DNA of 7,392 nucleotides, taken from positions 1 to 7,392 of the forward strand of contig JALSGI010000953.1 in the NCBI GenBank assembly GCA_026982835.1. Reading direction: 5' to 3'. A model generated the notes under the pieces. That model ran no database searches and had not been told where the DNA came from. It worked only from the letters and a program-made list of their open reading frames with translations. A program made the translations under genes and the position numbers. Of this stretch, positions 1 to 5,230 are shown piece after piece; within the stretch, counting starts at the first letter, position 1, and every line of letters begins with the position of its first letter. The DNA comes from Planctomycetota bacterium (GTDB lineage Bacteria > Planctomycetota > Planctomycetia > Pirellulales > S012-138).

Positions 1-177
1 CCGGCGGCCCCAGGATGCGGCGGACTGCTGCTGCACCGGCTGCTGCATCCCTGCTGCCGACCACCGGGAGACTGCTGCCAGCTGGGCTGCGGGGAGATTT
101 ACTGGGGCGACCATACGGTGGACGTGGGCCCCGACCCCTGCTGCCACGACGCCCCCCGGTGCCAGCACTGCCGGTAG
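1..177 (+). CDS. C-terminal fragment of a cysteine-rich hypothetical protein (5' end outside window)
   Basis: Reading from base 1 gives 58 residues ending in TAG at 175-177; no start is in view, so the gene enters from the left. Nearly every codon ends in G or C, as in the other genes here, which supports this frame over the overlapping ones. Ten of 58 residues are cysteine (positions 6, 18, 19, 25, 26, 30, 47, 48, 54, 57), several as CC pairs, around the motif GCGEIYWGD and then DPCC. I recall similar Cys-rich tails with a G-C-G-E-x-Y-W core in hypothetical planctomycete proteins, but no function is known to me. The cysteines could form disulfides in an exported protein or bind metal; the sequence does not decide. 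No membrane segment is visible in the fragment. Confidence 0.62.
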   Translation, partial: PAAPGCGGLLLHRLLHPCCRPPGDCCQLGCGEIYWGDHTVDVGPDPCCHDAPRCQHCR

Positions 178-199
178 CAAAAGGCCGCTTGCTTGGGGA

Positions 200-235
200 G
201 AATCGGCTTGCGCCGTGCGCCGGAGCTTCCGCTCC
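200..235 (+). repeat. Family-B repeat, copy 1 (TTCC-loop hairpin)
   Basis: A GATCGGCTTGCG-like leader (here AATCGGCTTGCG) is followed by a hairpin with arms GGAGC (222-226) and GCTCC (231-235) around a TTCC loop. Related copies are at 299-348 and 5170-5219. Confidence 0.6.
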
Positions 236-266
236 AGAGGTCTTGGGTCGTGGGTCTTGGGACTAT

Positions 267-289
267 GAGCCCCGCACGTCAGTGCGGGG
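267..289 (+). repeat. Family-A hairpin element (perfect 8-bp stem)
   Basis: GAGCC head; arms CCCCGCAC (270-277) and GTGCGGGG (282-289) around loop GTCA. It fits the family form head-N6-GTMA-N6'-GG with its own arm sequence. Confidence 0.75.
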
Positions 290-298
290 ATAACGGTG

Positions 299-348
299 AA
301 TCGGCTTGCGGCTTGCGGCCTGTGCCTTGCGCCGGAGCTTCCGCTCCG
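299..348 (+). repeat. Family-B repeat, copy 2
   Basis: The leader AATCGGCTTGCGGCTTGCG precedes a hairpin with arms CGGAGC (333-338) and GCTCCG (343-348) around TTCC. It shares leader and loop with copies at 200-235 and 5170-5219. Confidence 0.6.
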
Positions 349-377
349 ATGCCAGAACAAGTGTTAATCTCGAAGCG

Positions 378-403
378 GCGAGCCGCGCATCGTCAGCCGG
401 CGG
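378..403 (+). repeat. Family-A hairpin element, decayed left arm
   Basis: The head GCGAGCC and right half GTCA plus GCCGGCGG match the element at 5277-5301. The left arm is changed and one base longer, so the stem no longer pairs well. Confidence 0.6.
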
Positions 404-406
404 TTG

Positions 407-432
407 GCGAGCCGCCAGCTTCTTCAGCTGGC
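407..432 (+). repeat. Family-A-like hairpin element (variant loop)
   Basis: Head GCGAGCC, with arms GCCAGCT (414-420) and AGCTGGC (426-432) pairing perfectly around TCTTC instead of the usual GTMA loop. Confidence 0.6.
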
Positions 433-440
433 AGAGAACG

Positions 441-465
441 GCGAGCCGGGAGCGTAAGCTCCCGG
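441..465 (+). repeat. Family-A hairpin element (perfect 8-bp stem)
   Basis: Head GCGAGCC; arms CCGGGAGC (446-453) and GCTCCCGG (458-465) around GTAA. The same 25 bases occur at 5309-5333. Confidence 0.8.
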
Positions 466-478
466 AGACGATAAGAAA

Positions 479-496
479 GCGGCGCATGATTGCCGT
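479..496 (+). other. Central hairpin of composite repeat, copy A (two G-T pairs)
   Basis: GCGGCG (479-484) can pair with TGCCGT (491-496) around CATGAT if two G-T (G-U in RNA) wobbles are allowed. The equivalent in copy B (5349-5366) is fully Watson-Crick. Confidence 0.45.
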
Positions 497-501
497 GCTC
501 T

Positions 502-526
502 CCGTGGGCTTACGCCCACGGCTCGC
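502..526 (-). repeat. Family-A hairpin element, reverse orientation
   Basis: Arms CCGTGGGC (502-509) and GCCCACGG (514-521) around TTAC (GTAA on the minus strand), followed by the reverse-complemented head (GGCTCGC, 520-526). Confidence 0.8.
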
Positions 527-552
527 AGCTGCAAGAACCAGCGCCAAGACAA

Positions 553-577
553 CCGCGTGCTGACGCACGCGGCTCGC
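553..577 (-). repeat. Family-A hairpin element, reverse orientation
   Basis: Arms CCGCGTGC (553-560) and GCACGCGG (565-572) around TGAC (GTCA on the minus strand), ending in the head GGCTCGC. The homologous element in copy B (5430-5453) has lost the pairing arm. Confidence 0.78.
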
Positions 578-630
578 CGGAGAAGCATTGATTCGTTTTT
601 GCTTGGAAACGCTCTGCCTTGTGCTGGCAC

Positions 631-690
631 GCTAAACACGTACAAAGCCGGAGGCTGGCCATTTGCAAGAAAAAACGCTTATTCTCTCCT
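631..690 (+). repeat. Degenerate direct duplication upstream of parA, unit 1
   Basis: It contains the 13-mers GCTAAACACGTAC (631-643) and CAAGAAAAAACGC (666-678), and ends in a pyrimidine-rich TTATTCTCTCC. Both 13-mers recur exactly, 96 and 97 nt further on. The sequence between them is only loosely similar. Confidence 0.65.
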
Positions 691-726
691 AGCATGGAAG
701 CGCCAAACCAAGTGATGTGCTAGCTG

Positions 727-790
727 GCTAAACACGTACCCGGCTTTCGCCGGGGGGAGAGCCAAGAAAAAACGCATGGCGTTCTTCTCC
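727..790 (+). repeat. Degenerate direct duplication upstream of parA, unit 2
   Basis: It contains GCTAAACACGTAC (727-739) and CAAGAAAAAACGC (763-775), ending in TTCTTCTCC. Internal hairpins: CCCGGC (739-744) with GCCGGG (749-754), and AACGC (771-775) with GCGTT (779-783). Confidence 0.65.
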
Positions 791-813
791 GCCGGCTAAA
801 GCTGGCGACTCGC
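789..813 (-). repeat. Family-A hairpin element, reverse, diverged
   Basis: CGCCGGC (790-796) pairs with GCTGGCG (801-807) with one G-T pair around TAAA. The head is GACTCGC instead of GGCTCGC. It overlaps the end of the second direct-repeat unit by two bases. Confidence 0.5.
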
Positions 814-825
814 AGCTGGCCGCTT

Positions 826-839
826 GGGTGCTAGCACCC
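826..839. repeat. 14-bp perfect palindrome
   Basis: GGGTGCTAGCACCC is its own reverse complement and lies about 40 bases upstream of the parA -10 box. It could be an operator or another repeat remnant; its arms resemble the GGGTGC...GCACC hairpin at 5205-5219. Confidence 0.45.
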
Positions 840-878
840 TGTCGGCAAGCTGCCCTGGGAGCTGCTGCCAGCGGCGGC

Positions 879-884
879 TATAAT
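879..884 (+). promoter_or_regulatory. Candidate -10 box of the parA promoter
   Basis: TATAAT matches the sigma-70 -10 consensus exactly and stands out in GC-rich surroundings. No good -35 hexamer is visible 16-18 bases upstream, so it may need an activator or be fortuitous. A start about seven bases downstream would give a leader of roughly 33 nt. Confidence 0.5.
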
Positions 885-910
885 CCCCCCGCCGAAAAGC
901 CCGGCACTTT

Positions 911-915
911 AGGAG
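911..915 (+). promoter_or_regulatory. Ribosome binding site deciding the parA start
   Basis: AGGAG lies eight bases before the ATG at 924. This favours that start over the in-frame upstream ATG at 828, which would place the promoter-like box and a palindrome inside the coding region. Confidence 0.75.
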
Positions 916-923
916 AAGCACGG

Positions 924-1793
924 ATGCGCACGCTGGCAGTCCTGAACCAGAAAGGCGGGGTGGGCAAGACCACCACGGCGGTGAATCTCAGTGCCGCCTT
1001 GGCCCGGCAGGGGCATCGGGTGTGCCTGGTGGATCTGGACCCCCAGGCCCACGCCTCGCTCCACCTGGCGCAGAAGCTCAGCCCATCGGCCCGGCCCGGC
1101 TGCCACATGTATCACGTGTTCGTGGACCAGGTCCCCTTGCCGGAGATTTGCCAGCCGGCCGGCTCGGGGCTGCAGGTGGCCCCGGCTCACATCGACCTGG
1201 CCGCCGTCGAGGTGGAGCTGGCCGGGACGGCCGGACGGGAACTGCTGCTGCGGCAGCGGCTCAAGGAGTGCCAGCAGCCGTGGGATTTCGTCATCATGGA
1301 CTGCCCGCCTTCCTTGGGTATTCTGACGCTCAACGCCCTTTGTGCCGTGCAGGAAGTGATTCTCCCCTTGCAACCGCATTTTCTGGCCTTGCACGGGCTG
1401 AGCAAGTTGCTGGAGACGCTGGAAGTGGTGGCCGTGCGCAGCAATCCGCAGTTGCGACTCTCCGGCGTGCTGCTTTGTATGTACGAGAGCAACACGCGGC
1501 TGGCCCAGGAAGTGGAACGGGACATTCGGGAGTTTCTCGACTCGTGGCGGGGGCAGAACCGGCCTTGGTCCGATGCGCGGGTGTTCCAGACGCGCATCCG
1601 CCGCAACGTGCGGCTGGCCGAGGCGCCCAGTTTCGGCACGTCGATCTTCGACTACGCGCCCAAGTCCCCCGGGGCGACCGACTACGAAGCCCTGGCCGGG
1701 GAGTTCTTAGAGCATCTGCCTCCGCCCCCGGAAACGGTGAGCCAGGAGGCGTTCTTGCAAGCAATGCAGCAGCTTTCCGAGCCGGTGCAGTAA
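924..1793 (+). CDS. parA: ParA/Soj-family P-loop ATPase (MinD/ParA superfamily)
   Basis: A 289-residue protein starting MRTLAVLNQKGGVGKTTT. The deviant Walker A motif KGGVGKTT spans residues 10-17 with the signature lysine K10. Walker A' is the VDLDPQAHAS stretch around D37/D39. Walker B is VIMDCPPSLG around D126. The Soj-like C-terminal motif RRNVRLAEAPSFG is intact. The family forms ATP-dependent dimers that bind DNA non-specifically and move cargo (usually ParB-parS, sometimes other complexes). It is somewhat longer than typical Soj (about 250 residues), owing to short insertions and a C-terminal extension after about residue 265 (PPPP, then a Gln-rich helix). No ParB gene is visible: the next gene is convergent, 16 nt away. 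Chromosome segregation is therefore plausible but unproved; an orphan ParA serving another cargo is the alternative. Confidence 0.93.
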   Translation: MRTLAVLNQKGGVGKTTTAVNLSAALARQGHRVCLVDLDPQAHASLHLAQKLSPSARPGCHMYHVFVDQVPLPEICQPAGSGLQVAPAHIDLAAVEVELAGTAGRELLLRQRLKECQQPWDFVIMDCPPSLGILTLNALCAVQEVILPLQPHFLALHGLSKLLETLEVVAVRSNPQLRLSGVLLCMYESNTRLAQEVERDIREFLDSWRGQNRPWSDARVFQTRIRRNVRLAEAPSFGTSIFDYAPKSPGATDYEALAGEFLEHLPPPPETVSQEAFLQAMQQLSEPVQ

Positions 1794-1809
1794 TGTGGCC
1801 AGGAGCCGC

Positions 1810-2823
1810 TTAGGGGTTCTGCTGCAGGACGTAGATCAACACGCCCACCAGGGCAACGACGGCCAGGGCCAGCACGATACTGCTGAGGATCAACGTCTGC
1901 GCGCGGCGACGGCGTTTCTGGATCAGCCGCCGCGTGGCCAGCTCGCCGGAAGTGCTTGAGGAGGTGGAGGGGCTGGCTACCGGAGTGGCCACCGCGGGCG
2001 TGGCTACCGGCACGGCCGCAGGAGCCGCCGCCGGGGCTGCTGCAGCCGAGGCCCCCGGGGAGCCAAACACCGCGTCGGCCCGCTGCCACTGCGGCCAGCC
2101 CTGGCACCAGACGAGACTATCGGGGGTAACGCGCCCTTGGGCCATCCACTGCTGGAACACCTGGGCGCTGACCGGCCCGTACTGCCCCCCCGAAGGCGGG
2201 CGCAAGTACCACTGGGCAGTGGCCGCTGCGGCCAGGGCCGGGTGGAGAGCCCCTCCCCCAGGGGCCCAGTTTCCCGGGGGTTGAGCTGCCACTTGCGGCG
2301 GGGGCGACCCGGGCGCTGGTGCCGCCGGGGCAACGCCAGGAGGCCGGCCGGGCGACTGGGGTGGCCCTGGTGCAGCAGGCAGGCTCGGAGGACTCGCCCC
2401 TCCAGGGGCTGGAGCAGCAGGGGGCGCAGTCGCAGGAACCGCAGCCGAAGGAGATGCCGCAGCACCCGTTGCGGCAACAGGCCCGGCCGGGGCGGCAGGA
2501 ACGGGTGCGGAGGTTCCTCCCGGCGGGGCAGCGCCCGGGGGAGAGACTCCTGCGACCGGAGCAGCTGTTGCCGGGGGAGCCGGTGCCGGGGAAGGCGCTG
2601 CTCCCGTCGGCTGGCTCCCCGGAGAAGCACCCGCGGACGAAGCAGCAGGGGCCGAAGGCGGCGCGGCGGTGGCCGTGGGAACAGCCGGGGGATTCGCCGA
2701 AGGGGTATCCGCCGCGGGGATGTCGAACCGGGCCTGGCAGTGCGGGCAGATGCCCCGCTTGCCGGCCAGGTGGGCCTTGACGTTCAGCTTGTGCCCGTTG
2801 GGACAAACAACGCGAATTCCCAT
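1810..2823 (-). CDS. Zinc-ribbon / Pro-Ala linker / GYF_2 domain protein with C-terminal membrane helix
   Basis: A 337-residue protein. Residues 1-36 form a zinc ribbon: C7-P-N-G-H11, then C26-P-H-C29 as probable ligands. Residues 37-203 are a low-complexity Pro/Ala/Gly linker. Residues 204-256 match the GYF_2 (DUF4339) pattern, with QWYLRPP, YGPV, the GRVTPDSLVW stretch and GWPQWQRADAVF. A second Ala/Pro/Ser linker follows, then a basic patch (RRLIQKRRRR, about 294-303) and a hydrophobic helix at about 310-333, four residues from the end. The charge pattern suggests a tail-anchored protein with its domains in the cytoplasm. GYF_2 modules are thought to bind peptides or partners; the specific role is unknown. 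The start at 2823 is preferred because the zinc ribbon begins there and a GAGGG motif precedes it; the longer frame from 2970 would overlap the nagB fusion. Confidence 0.88.
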   Translation of the reverse strand: MGIRVVCPNGHKLNVKAHLAGKRGICPHCQARFDIPAADTPSANPPAVPTATAAPPSAPAASSAGASPGSQPTGAAPSPAPAPPATAAPVAGVSPPGAAPPGGTSAPVPAAPAGPVAATGAAASPSAAVPATAPPAAPAPGGASPPSLPAAPGPPQSPGRPPGVAPAAPAPGSPPPQVAAQPPGNWAPGGGALHPALAAAATAQWYLRPPSGGQYGPVSAQVFQQWMAQGRVTPDSLVWCQGWPQWQRADAVFGSPGASAAAAPAAAPAAVPVATPAVATPVASPSTSSSTSGELATRRLIQKRRRRAQTLILSSIVLALAVVALVGVLIYVLQQNP

Positions 2824-2830
2824 TTTCTTT

Positions 2831-2835
2831 CCCTC
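2831..2835 (-). promoter_or_regulatory. Ribosome binding site of the zinc-ribbon/GYF_2 gene
   Basis: GAGGG on the minus strand, seven bases before the ATG at 2823. It supports the internal start over the upstream in-frame ATG at 2970. Confidence 0.65.
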
Positions 2836-2926
2836 AAAGTGCCGGAAACGGCGATGCCCGTTGCGTGTGGCAGCTATCTTTACATCGCTTGCCCGCCTGG
2901 GGGCTATTTCCGCCCTTGGTGGCCCG

Positions 2927-4828
2927 CTACAGCGGCTGGCCGCGCCAGCGGACGAACGCTTCCATGGCAAAGTATTCCGGCAACCCGATACGGTTGTAGC
3001 TTTCGGCCGTGTGGCGGTTGCGATCCTCGGCCCGTTGCCAGAACTCCCGCGAGTCGGTGCCCGGGAAAGGAGCCGTGTCCTTTTGCGACTCGTGCCGGAA
3101 GATGGCGATTTTCTTTTGTTCCAGGTCGCGGGGGCTCAGCGGCACAGCCAGCTCGATCTGGTGCAAGGGCCACTCCTGCCACGCTCCGCGATAGAGCAGC
3201 GCCTCGGGCACCGGCTCGCCTGCCCGGCGCAGCTCCTCCAGCGCGGCCAGAATGGCCTGGGCACAGAGCCGATGGGTTCCGTGCGGGTCAGACAAGTCGC
3301 CGGCAATGTAAACCTGGCGAGGCTCCACGCGGCGGATCAACTCCAGCACGATCCGCACGTCTTCTTCGCCGATGGGTTTTTTGTCCACCTGGCCGGTCTT
3401 GTAAAACGGCATGTCCAGAAAGTGCAGGTGTTCTTCCCGGCAGCCGCACACGGCCGCGGCGGCCTTGGCCTCGCTCCAGCGAATCAGCTCCTTGATCCGT
3501 TGCACGTCCGGATGGTCCGGCTCCCCGGGCCGCTTGCGGCGCAGGTGTTCCAGCACCCGCTGCTCAAACTGCACGCTCTTCTCTTCGTCGATGCCGAAGC
3601 GGCGATTGAACTCCGCCACCAGGTCCACCAACCGCTGGGCGTCGTGGTCGAACACGGCGATGTTGCCGCTGGTCATGTAGGCCACGTGCACCTCGTGTCC
3701 GTCCTGCACCAGCCGGATGAGCGTGCCGCCCATGCTGATCACGTCGTCGTCCGGGTGGGGACTGAACACCAGCACCCGCTGCGGCTCCTTGCCGGCCGGG
3801 TGATAGACGATGGTGTCCATCATCCAGCGGAAGACGCGATGGGCCAGCCGGGAAGCGGGGCCCTGCTCGCGCAGCAGCTGGTGCAGCCCGTGGGCGCGAA
3901 AGTCGTCGTCGTCCAGTTTCAACAAGGCCTTGCCCGTCTGCTCGCACAGCCAGAGCACGGCCCGTTTGACCAGCGGGTCGTTCCAGGCCACCGGTCCCAG
4001 CTTCCAGGGGGTGGCCACGGCCGACAGTTGGGCCGCGGCCGCTTCGTCCAGCAAAAACGAAGCGTCCGAATGATGCCGCAACAGGCTGGCCGGCAGGTGT
4101 TCGCCGGCCGGTTCCTCGGCCGCTTTGCGCACCACCTCGGCCTTGTGCTCACCCAGGGCCATGAGGATGATCTTGCGGGCCTCCAGGATGGTGCCCAAGC
4201 CCAGGGTGATCGCCTGGGTGGGCACGTTCTCCTTGCCGAAGAACTGGTTGGCCAGGTCGGCCCGCGTGCCCGGATCCAGCGTGACCAGCTGCGTGCGTCC
4301 CTGCCGGGGGCTGTAGGGTTCGTTGAAGCCGATGTGCCCGTCGCGGCCGATGCCCAACAGCATCAGGTCGATCCCCCCGGCCCGCTGGATCCGCTCCTCG
4401 TACCGGCGGCATTCCTCCTCGACGTGTTCCAGCGGCACGGTGCCGTCGGGAAAGTGGATGTTCTCCGGGCGGATGTTCACGTGGCGGAAGAACCGCTGCT
4501 GCATCTGCGTGTGGTGACTCTGGGGGGCGTCGGCACCCAGGCCGTAAAACTCGTCGATGCTGAACACCACCACGTTGGAAAAATCCAGGCCTTCGTCGCG
4601 ATGCATGCGGATCAGCTCGCGGTACACCCCCTGGGGGGTGCTTCCGGTGGGGAGGCCCAGCACCGCCTTCTGTCCGAAGGAGTTCCGTTGGCGAACGAGC
4701 GCAGCCACGGTTTCGGCCACACTGCGAGCCAGATCCTCGTGGCTGTCGAACACAAAACAGGGAATCTGCGTCCCTCGCACGCTGCGAGCCCGATGAGTCG
4801 AAGTGCCGCTCAATACCGTCGTGGTCAT
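2927..4828 (-). CDS. nagB: Glucosamine-6-phosphate deaminase fused to a PIG-L/LmbE-type deacetylase
   Basis: A 633-residue two-domain protein. The N-terminal half (about 20-275) is NagB, which converts glucosamine-6-phosphate to fructose-6-phosphate and ammonia. It has the phosphate-binding loop GLPTGSTP (58-65), D92 in SIDEFYGL, and GRDGHIGFNEP with D163, H165 and E170, corresponding to E. coli D72, D141, H143 and E148. The C-terminal half (about 350-633) is a PIG-L-type zinc deacetylase, with SPHPDDD (H358, D361) and DPHGTHR (H516, H519) as probable metal and catalytic residues. E. coli NagB alone is about 266 residues; fused versions occur in some Bacteroidetes and Planctomycetes. No signal peptide, so cytoplasmic. 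ATG at 4828 is chosen because MTTT leads into the fold; no clear Shine-Dalgarno precedes it or the alternative at 4873. It ends 103 nt before the zinc-ribbon gene. The deacetylase substrate is inferred, not shown. Confidence 0.93.
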   Translation of the reverse strand: MTTTVLSGTSTHRARSVRGTQIPCFVFDSHEDLARSVAETVAALVRQRNSFGQKAVLGLPTGSTPQGVYRELIRMHRDEGLDFSNVVVFSIDEFYGLGADAPQSHHTQMQQRFFRHVNIRPENIHFPDGTVPLEHVEEECRRYEERIQRAGGIDLMLLGIGRDGHIGFNEPYSPRQGRTQLVTLDPGTRADLANQFFGKENVPTQAITLGLGTILEARKIILMALGEHKAEVVRKAAEEPAGEHLPASLLRHHSDASFLLDEAAAAQLSAVATPWKLGPVAWNDPLVKRAVLWLCEQTGKALLKLDDDDFRAHGLHQLLREQGPASRLAHRVFRWMMDTIVYHPAGKEPQRVLVFSPHPDDDVISMGGTLIRLVQDGHEVHVAYMTSGNIAVFDHDAQRLVDLVAEFNRRFGIDEEKSVQFEQRVLEHLRRKRPGEPDHPDVQRIKELIRWSEAKAAAAVCGCREEHLHFLDMPFYKTGQVDKKPIGEEDVRIVLELIRRVEPRQVYIAGDLSDPHGTHRLCAQAILAALEELRRAGEPVPEALLYRGAWQEWPLHQIELAVPLSPRDLEQKKIAIFRHESQKDTAPFPGTDSREFWQRAEDRNRHTAESYNRIGLPEYFAMEAFVRWRGQPL

Positions 4829-5071
4829 AGGTGGTGGGATTTTTGGGAAAAGGGTCACACACCGCACGGGCATAGCCGGCGGGCAGGCATCGGGGGCAAG
4901 GCATCCCCTCGGGCAGCTTGGGCTTTCCGGAGGGGCCCGCCTTCAGGTCTATTGTGGCATCCCGCGGGCCGCGTTTCCATGCCCGAAAACGCAGACAGGG
5001 CTGCGCAACAACACCAGAACACAAGAGACCGGCCGGCAGGTGAACACTTGACGTGGTGCTTCTGCGTCCCG

Positions 5072-5096
5072 GCGAGCCGGGAGCGTCAGCTCGGGG
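5072..5096 (+). repeat. Family-A hairpin element, diverged right arm
   Basis: Head GCGAGCC and left arm CCGGGAGC (5077-5084) with loop GTCA. The right arm is GCTCGGGG instead of GCTCCCGG, leaving two mismatches. Confidence 0.6.
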
Positions 5097-5121
5097 AGGG
5101 CATGGAGGCATGGAGGCTTGG

Positions 5122-5160
5122 GGCTTGGAGGCTTGGCGAGCCGCGGGCGTAAGCCCGCGG
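5122..5160 (+). repeat. 39-bp exact direct repeat, copy 1 (contains a family-A hairpin)
   Basis: Identical to 5231-5269. It consists of GGCTTGGAGGCTTG followed by a family-A element (5136-5160) with perfect arms CCGCGGGC (5141-5148) and GCCCGCGG (5153-5160) around GTAA. Confidence 0.85.
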
Positions 5161-5169
5161 AGGGTGACA

Positions 5170-5219
5170 GATCGGCTTGCGGCTTGCGCCGTGCGGCTTG
5201 CGCTGGGTGCTTCCGCACC
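5170..5219 (+). repeat. Family-B repeat, copy 3
   Basis: The leader GATCGGCTTGCGGCTTGCG is followed by a hairpin with arms GGTGC (5206-5210) and GCACC (5215-5219) around TTCC. Compared with copies 1 and 2, the middle base pair has changed on both sides (A-T to T-A). Confidence 0.6.
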
Positions 5220-5230
5220 GAGGGCTTGGA

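Larger units (their letters stand above)
441..577. repeat. Composite hairpin repeat, copy A
   Basis: A multi-hairpin unit matching 5309-5453 in direct orientation. Bases 441-535 align with 5309-5405 with five substitutions and one 2-nt indel by my count; similarity is looser afterwards. It contains, in order, a forward family-A hairpin (441-465), a central hairpin (479-496), and two reverse family-A hairpins (502-526 and 553-577). Opposed hairpins in one unit resemble BIME-type arrangements. Confidence 0.8.
178..923. other. Gene-free, repeat-rich intergenic region upstream of parA
   Basis: No frame here has the codon bias or recognisable protein motifs of the neighbouring genes. The stretch holds seven family-A hairpin elements (267, 378, 407, 441, 502, 553, 789), two family-B hairpin repeats (200-235 and 299-348), a degenerate tandem duplication (631-690 / 727-790), two isolated hairpins (739-754 and 826-839) and the likely parA promoter. 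Short open frames across it are by-products of the stop-poor palindromes. I saw no tRNA or rRNA. Confidence 0.75.

Noticed and set aside
267..577. Integron attC sites
   Set aside because: The hairpins are only about 25 bp with 4-base loops and lack the paired R/L core sites. No integrase or cassette genes are present.
828..923. Upstream in-frame start for parA (32 extra residues)
   Set aside because: The extra stretch contains a TATAAT box and the end of a palindrome and does not resemble a ParA N-terminus. AGGAG is correctly spaced before the ATG at 924.
1108..1123. Partial match to the parS consensus inside parA (left part TGTATCACGTG)
   Set aside because: 10 of the first 11 bases match, but the right half does not, and parS must be a near-perfect palindrome. 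It lies in codons for an ordinary MYHVF stretch.
1794..1809. Bidirectional terminator between the convergent parA and zinc-ribbon genes
   Set aside because: Only 16 nt separate the stops, and I find no stem with a T-run in or next to the gap.
2824..2970. Upstream in-frame start for the zinc-ribbon protein
   Set aside because: It would overlap the nagB fusion by 44 bases and add an Arg-rich segment with no resemblance to the family. The zinc ribbon and GAGGG motif place the start at 2823.
2137..3495. 452-codon plus-strand open frame, very Arg-rich
   Set aside because: Shadow of the Pro/Ala linker and the end of the nagB fusion. The composition (Arg/Gly/Ser runs) is what antisense GC-rich DNA gives, with no domain.
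4803..5051. 82-codon plus-strand open frame starting inside the nagB 5' end
   Set aside because: No ribosome binding site, no family resemblance, and weak coding bias. It overlaps nagB antisense and the probable promoter region.
2669..5152. 827-codon plus-strand open frame antisense to the nagB fusion and the zinc-ribbon gene
   Set aside because: It uses the same triplet boundaries as the nagB gene. A stop there needs a sense TTA, CTA or TCA codon, all rare in GC-rich genes. No recognisable domain, whereas the minus strand gives two intact enzyme domains.
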